Position numbers and translations under genes: made by a program
The notes under the pieces: model-generated
Database searches by the model: none
Told to the model about the DNA's origin: nothing
The model's input: the letters and a program-made list of their open reading frames with translations, nothing else
Source of the DNA: Xestospongia bergquistia
Taxonomy: Eukaryota; Porifera; Demospongiae; Haplosclerida; Petrosiidae
Assembly (NCBI GenBank): GCA_963965975.1
Contig: OZ014417.1
Location: forward strand, 6,491,821-6,555,820
Length of the DNA stretch: 64,000 bases
Reading direction: 5' to 3'
In this document: piece by piece, positions 27,018-36,318 of the stretch
How the letters are laid out: every line of letters starts with the position of its first letter
Position numbering within the stretch: position 1 is the stretch's first letter

Positions 27018-27437
27018 GAGGATGATGCAATATATATTGTTGTTGACAAAAACCCAGATGTAGCTGAGGATGATGGAACATATGGTATAATTGATTTACG
27101 TGAGGATGATGTAATATATATCGTTGTTGACAAAAACCCAGATGTAGCTGAGGATGATGGAACATATGGTATAATTGATTTACGTGAGGATGATGTAATA
27201 TATATTGTTGTTGACAAAAACCCAGATGTAGCTGAGGATGATGGAACATATGGTATAATTGATTTACGTGAGGATGATGTAATATATATTGTTGTTGACA
27301 AAAACCCAGATGTAGATGAGGATGATGAAACATATGGTATAATTGATTTACGTGAGGATGATGTAATATATGTTATTGTTAACAATAATCCAGATGTAGC
27401 TGAGGATGATGGAACATATGGTGTAGTTGGTATAGGT
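27018..27437 (-). repeat. 84-bp stalk repeat, five copies (RTK pseudogene C)
   Basis: Five head-to-tail 84-bp units in the EGF-stalk-membrane exon, start points 84 bases apart (27018, 27102, 27186, 27270, 27354). The inner three are nearly identical, which suggests recent slippage or unequal exchange. Each encodes 28 Ser/Thr-rich residues with the turn SIIPYVP. An overlapping frame with many His residues is only a shadow of the repeat. Confidence 0.9.
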
Positions 27438-28257
27438 GATGAAGCTGGAACATAGGATGTACTTGAGCTTGTTAAACAGTCAACAACTATCAATCCACTG
27501 ACACATGTACAAATGTCAGGAGCTATGCATTTTTTGTTAGTGCCACATGGTGAACTGCAAATTGCTGTGTTGAGAGGAATTAATATGATACATGATCAAA
27601 TGAATTGTGCATCATACGTGTTAAGCAGTCATTGCCTGACCAACCACTAATGCATGTACAAGTATTAGGAGCTGAGCATTCCATATTTGTAGCACACGAA
27701 GAATTGCAAATTGCTAAATTGATATACCATATATTTAATAATAATAATAGTAATGTTCAGTAAATCAATAAGAAGTAACCTACATGGACAGTTAGGTAAA
27801 GGACCATAACCTGAACAACATCGTTTTTGCTGACTGTAAATTAACTTGTAAAGTGTTATTCTCTTAATTCTATTAAAAATATAGGATATTTATTATTGTG
27901 TAATTACATGCTCTATTTTAGAAAATTACTAATATTTCTGTCTTCTTGTAGCTAAATTAATTAAATTGTAATAATAACAGCACTTTTCATCATAACAGTA
28001 GATTAGTAGTATATAAGTAATAAAAAACTCATGCTAAGTTACTAACTTTGGACAGCGACCAATAAACCCACATGAGGTATAAGTGATAGTATATTCATCA
28101 GTTTCTATTATAGAAGATATGTTTACAAGGTTGGAACAATTTGAAGCTGCTGAACAACTAAACAAGATAGATCATAATTATGTACAATTTCATTGAATAA
28201 TTCTTACTTATTCATCAGAATGTTAATAAAAAACAAAACAATAAAGAGTTTCTCCAT

Positions 28258-31045
28258 TTTGAACAGGACAGCAGTTTACACAAAATTAACTATAAAATGA
28301 TAACCATAAAACTAGAAGCATTTAAAAAAATACTTTTACACAGAAAAAATTGTTTTAATATGAGGTGTTCCCTTTTAAAGATCTTATGAATGTTCCCTCA
28401 TAATAATTAGCATTTTGTATGGAACTAGAATTAACCAATCAGTAAAATGAAATTTTATAATGTTAATGTTGAGTGGCTTAGTACTAGGCAAGCAATCTGA
28501 ACAGTGGATAAAAATCTCATGATAGCTAGTTTTGATGTATATATCTATAAGTGTGCGTGATCCCATCAGGCTTAATTACGAAAATTTACTTAAGTCACAG
28601 TGATTGATACACCTTCCCCTTTTTCTGTAATAACAGAAAATATCTCAAGTTATTTCTTCTCCAAGCACTTTATTGCATGCTATGGCTTCCTTTTGGACCA
28701 TTTTGAACAACAAAATCCTTTACTCTCTTAGTGAATTTTCATCTTTTCATGTTGTATGATGAACCAGGTAGTTCTGCTTAATAATTTCTATGCTGTAAAT
28801 ATGCCTTCATCAATTTGGCTGAAATCTTGTTCCAGTGATCAATTTGGTCTTTTTAGCATAACTATCTTTATTTTGTTCTTGTTCCTTATTCATTTCGACT
28901 GAATATAAAAGTAAAGACAGACATTCCAAATTCCTATTTTCAATTTTAATCAAAAGGTGTTATCCAGAGTTAGAACGTTTGTCTTCATCTTTTGAAATGA
29001 CAATGCAGAGTTCAAATATCTGTCCTTGATTCCCATTCATGACAGACCTAGAATAATCAGGAACCCAACCCAACTGGAATGTCTCATTGATACTCGATTA
29101 TAAGAGACATTCCATTGTACTTGTGCTTTACATTTTTTTTGAATAACAAGAAAAGCTTAATAAAAATTAGAAATACGGCACATGCCAAGAATAAAATAAA
29201 GTAGAAAGACATCAACTGTGTCATACGAAAGCCAAAGGTGGACATCCAATTCTACTTTGCAATTTCATATTCTGCATTGAAGTTTTCCAAAAATACAAAA
29301 ATTCCAATTCTATTTTCCATTGCTCAATGAAATGAAACACAGAGCGTGCACACTGCAATCTGTCTCTTTGAATGGAGGAAAGCTACATGTTTCCAGTAAG
29401 GTCAGGGATTTAGGATTTTAGTTGTTAAATATTAATTAATTAAGGATGGAAAATAGAATTGGAATTGAATTTTTTGGGAAAACTGCAAAGTAGAATTGGA
29501 TATTTTAAAAAATTTTATAAATTACAAAGTAAAAGCAGATGGCTGCCTTTGGCTTCCATAGTGTCATTAATTGAAATTTCAGCACATGCAAAAGTGCGTG
29601 GAAGAAATTTGAAACAGGAATTGAAATGTCCAGCTTCCGTAGTAGAAATTTCAAAATAGGAAATTCCATTTCCAAATTTTTTATTTCAAATTCTTGTTAA
29701 AGAAGAAGTTTGCTAATTTTGGAAGATCTTTCACTGCATGGATGTGATACCTGTTTGATGTAGCAGGACAGCAGATAATTAGCCTTCTATACAGAACCCG
29801 TGAAAATAAAGGAGTGACACAATACACTTAAGATATATGGGATGTGGCAATGATAACATTGAGTTGATGCCAAAATCAGAATACTGAAGGAACAATAAGT
29901 TTCTGTTATGTAGTGGTATGCATTATACTAAATGTAAGTTCAATTTGTTTGAAATGTATTGAATGAGTATAGCTAGTTGTCAAAGAAATGAAATCTATCT
30001 CAGTAGTTAGACAAATGTTTTAGAAGTGGCACTATATCAATTCTTGTCACTATAACTATTATGTGGTATAGCTTTGCTGTGTGTTATATGTAAGGATATC
30101 ACTATATCAATGCCATTCACTATAGGTAGCTTCGATGCTGAAGATGAAAGTACTGTAACTATCAATTCCTGTTAGCATATATATATATTCTATACTTGTG
30201 ATAGCTTTGCTATATATTGCAATGTAAGGGCTGTCACTATATTTATTGGACCATTGTCTACACTTTTTTGTGGGAATAGTAGTAGACAAACTATGCAGTT
30301 CTAGAGTATTTAGTAATAATTATAAAAAATATATTGTTATATATTAAAGGAACCAATCTCTTTTAACAGTATATACATGGCTGGCAATCTTCTAAAAAGA
30401 CTTACAAATGGTGTGTGATACTCTCACACCTAGATGCCATTATGCATGATACACACATGGCTTCAAGTGTATAGCAGCAATATCACTCCTAAACATCAAG
30501 ATGTCAGCCTGAGGGGAACCCTAGGGCTGATTTAGAGAGGTGAAGGTGTCATATTTGCTGTTATATATAGATCTATAAAACTAGCACTTTAAAAATTAAC
30601 AGATAATAACTTAACGAGATCAATACTCCACTTGGTTGTCAAAACTACTCAAGACAGTATACGAATTGTACCTACAGTAATAATTTAAACAAAGAACTTT
30701 CTATAAAAATTAAAAAGAAGTTTAAAATAGATGTTGTTGGTCTCAGTATTAACAATTATTCATTTGGCACAGATTGAATAGAAATAAAGATGTCACTACA
30801 ATTTAGATGTTGAACACTGACTATAGCTTAAAAATTATATAAGGTTTACTTGTTTAAAAAATGGTTGTTTCTTTTACATGAAAAAACACAAAGCTTCAAA
30901 ACATTCCTAGAATATAGAGGATGGCTGGCACATTTTACAACCCTAAACCCTAACTTCTGAACACACATGTTTACATTCATTTCTAATATAACTTTTCAAA
31001 GTCTTGTTGAATAAGCAGTGTATTTTGCCCTATGTAAAAATGCTC
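28258..31045. other. Spacer upstream of RTK C, first part
   Basis: No gene recognised. It aligns in order with 3121-5420 (copy A) and 12260-14530 (copy B) and carries one repeat core at about 30420-30590. The homologous spacer continues at 36319 after the DNA transposon, so the transposon landed after the unit was duplicated. Confidence 0.55.
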
Positions 31046-31047
31046 TA

Positions 31048-31446
31048 GAGTAAATTACACAAGATCGGGCGGATCACTTTCGGCCGCCTCCCACAGGACA
31101 AACGTGCGAAAGAACGAACTTCTTTACCCTGCTACCATAAAGTATAATCCTTTACTTGTTTATTCTGATACCTTTGATAATTTCTTATCTTTACTGTGCG
31201 GAGCAACAAAGTTTATAAAAAATATTTCGGGCACATGCGTAGGCGGACAACAATAATGTCAATTCGTACGAGTGGCAAAACTCTTCTCACGATCAAGCAA
31301 ACTGAGAAAGCTATGGCTGGCAGGATTGATTGATGACTGAACTACAACACGATAGCCAAACCATTTCTTTCAGCAAGGAGTTCACGTCTCCAAAGAGCAA
31401 AAGATTTGAATGGGTGTGGACATGAGTATTCGGACACACCTTCATC
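31048..31446 (+). repeat. Left terminal inverted repeat
   Basis: 399 bp beginning GAGTAAATTACACAAGATCG and ending near CACCTTCATC. It pairs with 35918-36316. It is long for the pogo/Tigger group, which usually has TIRs of a few tens of bases. Confidence 0.93.
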
Positions 31447-31687
31447 AGTGTAGCGTGCTCTCAACGTGGCTCAACGTGTTTGCACTTTGCTCTCAAATTG
31501 GCTATTGCTCTCATTATTGCTCTCATTCTCACCTTTAACTTTGCTCTCAACGTCATTGTGGTCTTTACTCTCAACGTAGTTCACTCTCATTGTGGCATTT
31601 GCTCTCAACGTGGTTGTTGCTCTCATTGTGGCCTTTGCTAGCCTTTGCTGTCAACGTGGTCTCTTAACGTGGTCACTCTCTAAAGCT
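31447..31687 (+). repeat. Subterminal 'CTCTCAACGTGG' motif array / leader of transposase gene
   Basis: About a dozen imperfect copies of a motif of the form (T)GCTCTCA(A/T)(C/T)GTGG fill the space between the left TIR and the transposase ATG. They are clustered only at this end; no similar cluster was seen inside the right TIR. They could be transposase-binding sites, promoter elements or a 5' leader. The ATG at 31688 follows directly. Confidence 0.75.
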
Positions 31688-33753
31688 ATGGCTGAAGGTT
31701 ATACATTAACAGGTATGTTTAACTTACTAGTGTTTATGTTACTATTAATTATTATCTAGATACTAGTAGCATTCATAGTCTCACTCATGCTAAAGTTACT
31801 TCTTCATCAACAAGTATGTTAACTTGTCAATGTTTGTGTTATTATAATTATTTTATCTAGTCGTAAAGGACAAAACACTTCCCTTATGTGAACGTATATT
31901 TTGCTCAACATCTATTATTCCATCATCTTCTACTCGGCCTACAAAATATAAGACTTGGACATTAAGCGATTTAGAATTTGCATGCAGTGCTGTTAAAGAT
32001 GGCATATCTATTAGACAAGCAGCAGAGGAGTACCAAATACCCAAATCTACGCTACAAGATCACGTGTCCGGAAAGGTAATAAGTGGTAGTAAAAGTGGTC
32101 AAAGGTATTTGACAGAAAGTGAAGAAGAAGAGTTGGTATCCTTTATTTTGGAAACAGCAAAGATTGGATTCCCACGAACAAGAAAGGAAGTCTTGTCATT
32201 AGTTCAAATTGCAGTTAACCAAAAAGGCAAAAATGTAACAGTGTCCAGTGGGTGGTGGGAAGGTTTTAAGAAGCGGCATTCCGAAATTTCACTTCGGACC
32301 ACTGAGCAACTTGCCAATAATCGTGCAGCAGCATGCACTCTTGATGTATTAAGTAATTACTTTGATTTACTAGAGCAGACAGTTCTGGATAATGACCTTG
32401 TTTCAAAACCTAATCAGATATTTAATTGCGACGAAACGGGAATGCCTCTCAATCCAAAGTTTCCAAAGGGCATAGTGGCTAAAGGTATCAAACATCCGAG
32501 AGCAGTAACAACGGGAAATAAAACCCAGATGACTGTCCTTGCTTGTTGTAATGCTGCTGGATATTGTTTGCCACCTTTTGTGCTGTTTGACAGGAAATGT
32601 CTTAGACCAGCAATGTGTGATGGTGAGGTCCCTGGGACTATGTATGGTCTCTCAGATTCAGGGTGGATAACTAGTCAATTATTTGATTTATGGTTTGTAC
32701 ATCACTTTTTGCCTCATGCTCCTGCTGCTCGTCCTCTACTCCTATTACTAGATGGCCACTCATCACATTACAATCCTTCAGTTATCAGTAAAGCTGCTGA
32801 GGAGAAAGTGATAATTTTCTGTCTACCACCTCATTCATCACATGAAACACAACCACTAGATAAGGGCCCATTTGGTCCATTAAAAACCTCTTGGAAAGAA
32901 GTGTGTCGGAAGTTTTTGGCTGACAATCCTGGGAAGGTTGTTAGCAGGTTCACGTTTTCCAAATTGTTTGGTGAAGCATGGATGCATTCAATGACTTTAA
33001 AAAATATTCAGGCTGGTTTCAAGTGTACAGGGATTTACCCCTTGAAGAGGGATATGATTGTTCCACTGGTGAAAGATACAACCACCAGTACTCTTGCACA
33101 GCGCACTGGGTTGAAGTTTATACCACTGTATATACCGCAGATCTGCTGTTCCTGAATTCACACAGGAAGAAGAGTTACGTTTTCAGAGAAGATTTGAAGA
33201 AGGTTATGATATAGATTCTGATAATCGTTACAATTCATGGAAAGAAATGCACCAGTCATCTGATGATGTTAATCCAGAGGCCAATCTAGGTTCTCCTTTG
33301 TCACATGATATCACACTTGTTAACAGTGATATGGCTACACATTCATTGGTTCCTGCATTTAATCCTTACATGTATCCATCCTGTACTCCCGATACATTTC
33401 AAGTAGTGGTACCTGTATTCAATTGTCAGTCTCAAAAGAGTATTTGCAATGACTATACTATGCTTCCATTTCTCTATGTTCCTCCAAAACAATTTGAACA
33501 CCCTGCCAATCTCCAACGATCGTCTACTCTTTCAAAAGTCATAAATGAAGAAAGACCTGTACCCTTTTGTAAGCTTCCAGTTATACCACCAAAACATAGT
33601 GGAAAAGTTTTGACTAGTGAAGAGAATCTCAGAGCTATAGAAGAAAAGGAAAGGAAGAAGCAGGAAGAACTGAGAAAAAGGGATGAACGAAAGGAGAAGA
33701 GAAGTAAGATTGTTGATATCCCAATACATGTAATCGCATTTATATCTCATTAG
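31688..33753 (+). CDS. Tigger/jerky-type transposase, three exons, one frame change near the C-terminus
   Basis: Exons 31688-31712, 31760-31813 and 31861 onward join in frame (introns 47 nt each) to give MAEGYTLTD... and a 457-aa frame ending at 33155. The N-terminus has a psq/CENP-B-type helix-turn-helix (KDGISIRQAAEEYQIPKSTL). The DDE_1 domain has NCDETG (D217), DGHSSH (D324) and QPLDKG (D360), a DD35D triad, all three residues present. After about 33115 the recognisable family C-terminus (EFTQEEELRFQRRFEEGYD) continues in the next frame and stays open to 33753. A single small indel at about 33115-33150 has therefore probably shortened the protein. It would bind the TIRs and cut and paste the element. 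The third-exon start is supported by TATCTAG and frame continuity. The last part is Lys/Arg-rich. Confidence 0.9.
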
Positions 33754-33776
33754 ATCAAGCCAGGATTAAAAAATTG

Positions 33777-33782
33777 AATAAA
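33777..33782 (+). terminator. Polyadenylation signal AATAAA after transposase
   Basis: Canonical AATAAA 24 bases after the 33753 stop. It would end the transposase transcript before the micro-exon gene; read-through past it would be needed to join both genes in one transcript. Confidence 0.55.
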
Positions 33783-34003
33783 CGTAAGAAAAAGGACCTT
33801 TTGTGTTAGTATTATTAATAATAGGAAGTGCACCCCTTGAAAAGTCTTCAACATGTAGAAGAGGTTCTCAATTGCATTCTAGCTTTGATGATGGTAAGCA
33901 TTGTGAGTGTCAAGTAACACCATAAAACATGCACTGGTACATGTAGCTTGCTTCTTCCTATCTTTGGAGATAATCAATTACTGGGAAACATTTCTAATGA
34001 AGG

Positions 34004-34194
34004 TACCGTAAATCAGGAGAATTTCGTCATTACGTAATTTTTTGTACTTGTGATGATGTACAAAAATTATTTAAGCAAATATTAATTTATGCGCATGTGC
34101 AATATGGTGGAACAATGGAATATACGAAAATAAATCAAAGAAAAAATTTAATACGTGAATATTTTTCAACATGAAATATTCCAGATTTACGGTA
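34004..34194. mobile_element. Small inverted-repeat element (MITE) nested in the transposon
   Basis: About 190 bp. The left end TACCGTAAATCAGGAGAATT pairs with the right end, which reads TACCGTAAATCTGGAATATT on the minus strand. There is no coding capacity. A TA at each edge could be the target duplication. It sits between the transposase gene and the first exon of the micro-exon gene, 14 bases before that ATG, so it may supply or disturb the promoter or 5' end. Confidence 0.75.
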
Positions 34195-34208
34195 TTATAT
34201 AAATAATC

Positions 34209-35694
34209 ATGTACTGGAAAGTTGCACTTGTAGGTTTTTACCACTCTACTTTTTCTGATATATTTACCACTACTCTCACATGTGCTGAAGCTGTTGCCGA
34301 ACCTTCTTCTTTAACAGGTACAATATATTAACTTGTCAGTGTTTCTGTCACAAATTGGTATTACTATCTAGGCACTGATAGCACTCGTAGTCTCACACGT
34401 CCTAAAGCTACTGCTGAACCTTCATCAACAGGTATGTTAACTTGTCAGTGCTTCTGTCACAAATTGGTATTACTATCTAGGCACTTATAGCACTCGTAGT
34501 CTCACTCGTGCTAAAGCTACAGCTTCAACAACAGGTATGTTAAGTTGTCAGTGTTCCTGTCACAAATTGGTATTACTATCTAGGCACTAATAGCACTCGT
34601 AGTCTCACACGTGCTAAAGCTACTGCTGAACCTTCATCAACAGGTATGTTAACTTGTCAGTGTTTCTGTCACAAATTGGTATTACTATCTAGGCACTAAT
34701 AGCACTCGTAGTCTCACACGTGCTAAAGCTACTGCTGAACCTTCATCAGCAGGTATGTTAACTTGTCAGTGTTTCTGTCACAAATTGGTATTACTATCTA
34801 GGCACTAATAGCACTCGTAGTCTCACACGTGCTAAATCTACTGCTTCAACAACAGGTATGTTAAGTTGTTAGTGTTCCTGTCACAAATTGGTATTACTAT
34901 CTAGGCACTGATAGCACTTGTAGTCTCACACGTGCTAAAGCTACTGCTGAACCTTCATCAACAGGTATGTTAACTTGTCAGTGTTTCTGTCACAAATTGG
35001 TATTACTATCTAGGCACTAATAGCACTCGTAGTCTCACTCATGCTAAAGCTACAGCTTCAACAACAGGTATGTTAAGTTGTCAGTGTTCCTGTCACAAAT
35101 TGGTATTACTATCTAGGCACTTATAGCACTCGTAGTCTCACTCGTGCTAAAGCTACAGCTTCAACAACAGGTATGTTAAGTTGTCAGTGTTCCTGTCACA
35201 AATTGGTATTACTATCTAGGCACTAATAGCACTCGTAGTCTCACTCGTGCTAAAGCTACAGCTTCAACAACAGGTATGTTAAGTTGTCAGTGTTCCTGTC
35301 ACAAGTTGGTTTTACTATCTAGGCACTAATAGAACTTGTAGTCTCACACGTGCTAAAGCTACTGCTGAACCTTCATCAACAGGTATGTTAACTTGTCAGT
35401 GTTTTTGTCACAAATTGCTATTACTATCTAGGCACTTATGGCACTTGTACTCTTAAAGCTACATCTAAGGAAATGAAGAAGAGTGTTAGAGGTGAAATGA
35501 ATTTTATTGGCCAGTTATCATTAATAGTTTCTATTCTAGTTAGTAATTGCCTACATAAAACTTGTGCTCATCCAAGGGCAACCACTTGGGTGAATTGTTC
35601 GAATTGCCTGCAGTGGTACCATTGCAGTTGTGTCAATGTATTATACACTGTTGCCAAGAGAAAAGACTTTAATTATGTTTGTGAAAACTGTTAA
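34209..35694 (+). CDS. Micro-exon array gene ending in a PHD finger (transposon cargo)
   Basis: Twelve exons read as one frame of 313 aa. They are 34209-34317; micro-exons 34372-34431, 34481-34534, 34584-34643, 34693-34752, 34802-34855, 34905-34964, 35014-35067, 35117-35170, 35220-35273, 35323-35382; and last exon 35432-35694. Every junction is phase 1 with GTATGT...CTAG sites (first donor GTACAA). Each micro-exon encodes 20 residues like GTNSTRSLTRAKATAEPSST or an 18-residue variant ending ATASTT, giving a Ser/Thr/Arg/Lys-rich repeat. The last exon ends in a C4HC3 pattern typical of PHD fingers (CLHKTC, CSNC, WYHCSC, CENC), a fold that reads histone tails or acts in ubiquitin/SUMO transfer. 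The ATG at 34209 is a suggestion. Because transposase exon 1 also ends in phase 1, it could splice to any micro-exon instead. The function is unknown; a nuclear, chromatin-related helper of the transposon is an inference. Confidence 0.72.
34372..35431 (+). repeat. Tandem exon-intron array (10 units of 103 or 109 bp)
   Basis: Ten units, each one micro-exon plus one intron of exactly 49 nt. Two unit types alternate irregularly. Type L has a 60-nt exon with an intron containing GTTAACTTGTCAGTGTTTCTG. Type S has a 54-nt exon with an intron containing GTTAAGTTGTCAGTGTTCCTG. The order is L S L L S L S S S L. Exon and intron types co-vary, so whole units were copied. The spacing and GT-AG borders rule out a simple satellite read by chance. 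Confidence 0.9.
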
Positions 35695-35917
35695 TTTTTG
35701 TATTAATGGTTTTTGACTGCAGTCTCAAATGACAAGCATTGCATTCAACTTGCATACATCACTGAGATACACCATCTCTAACACCACAGCGCACTGCATG
35801 CAAACTCTAAATTATTTGATGTCTAAAGTTCTACATTTCAAAAGCCATTAGAAGACAGTTGTGTCCATTACGACTATAAACGTACCAGTTGAATAATTAT
35901 AGAGCTAGACCATCATT
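35695..35917 (+). other. 3' region of the micro-exon gene
   Basis: Between the PHD stop codon and the right TIR. No open frame of note and no canonical AATAAA was found; it probably serves as the 3' UTR. Confidence 0.5.
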
Positions 35918-36316
35918 GATGAAGGTGTGTCCGAATACTCATGTCCACACCCATTCAGATCTTTTGCTCTTTGGAGACGTGAACTCCTTGCTGAAAGAAA
36001 TGGTTTGGCTATCGTGTTGTAGTTCAGTCATCAATCAATCCTGCCAGCCATAGCTTTCTCAGTTTGCTTGATCGTGAGAAGAGTTTTGCCACTCGTACGA
36101 ATTGACATTATTGTTGTCCGCCTACGCATGTGCCCGAAATATTTTTTATAAACTTTGTTGCTCCGCACAGTAAAGATAAGAAATTATCAAAGGTATCAGA
36201 ATAAACAAGTAAAGGATTATACTTTATGGTAGCAGGGTAAAGAAGTTCGTTCTTTCGCACGTTTGTCCTGTGGGAGGCGGCCGAAAGTGATCCGCCCGAT
36301 CTTGTGTAATTTACTC
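35918..36316 (-). repeat. Right terminal inverted repeat
   Basis: Reverse complement of 31048-31446 over 399 bp; the only difference noticed is one base (gatct against gattt) near the inner end. Confidence 0.93.
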
Positions 36317-36318
36317 TA

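Larger units (their letters stand above)
17615..28257 (-). pseudogene. EMI-EGF receptor tyrosine kinase, copy C (pseudogene, split by insertion)
   Basis: The 5' half keeps good exons: signal peptide 28208-28257 (MEKLFIVLFFINILMN), EMI exons 28047-28157 and 27784-27869, EGF exon 27618-27713, and the EGF-stalk-membrane exon 26805-27564 with five stalk repeats. The rest is damaged. The juxtamembrane exon has an in-frame stop at its third codon (ATT TAA where copy A has ATC GAA). It is also cut by an 8-kb LTR element between 18594 and 26548. The exon beginning with WSYGV is absent between the last and the DFG exon, the DFG-coding part is shortened, and small indels break the HRD exon. A truncated secreted or membrane-anchored product from the 5' exons alone is conceivable, but no catalytic kinase can be made. 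Confidence 0.9.
31046..36318 (+). mobile_element. Tigger/pogo-like DNA transposon with 399-bp TIRs and a second gene
   Basis: The element itself runs 31048-36316 and is bounded by TA duplicates (31046-31047 and 36317-36318). Removing it with one TA gives 'aaatgctcTActtatcc', which matches the corresponding spacer of copy B ('attattcTActtatcc'). Terminal inverted repeats at 31048-31446 and 35918-36316 are 399 bp each, with one mismatch seen. Inside, all on the plus strand: a subterminal repeat array, a three-exon DDE transposase, a nested small inverted-repeat element, and a second spliced gene made of micro-exons ending in a PHD finger. TA target and DDE_1-type transposase place it in Tc1/mariner-pogo (Tigger/jerky branch). 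TIR identity marks a very recent insertion, although the transposase appears to carry one frame change. Confidence 0.93.

Noticed and set aside
26989-27333. Minus-strand His-rich 114-codon frame
   Set aside because: Alternative frame of the stalk repeat; the Ser/Thr-rich frame joins correctly to EGF and membrane helix.
33116-33140. 25-nt intron in the transposase
   Set aside because: Too short for the spliceosome; introns elsewhere in the window are at least 47 nt. An indel is more likely.
34372-35431. CRISPR-like regular repeats
   Set aside because: The conserved segments are both the exon and the intron, with no unique spacers, and GT-AG borders plus frame explain the structure. The host is also clearly an animal.
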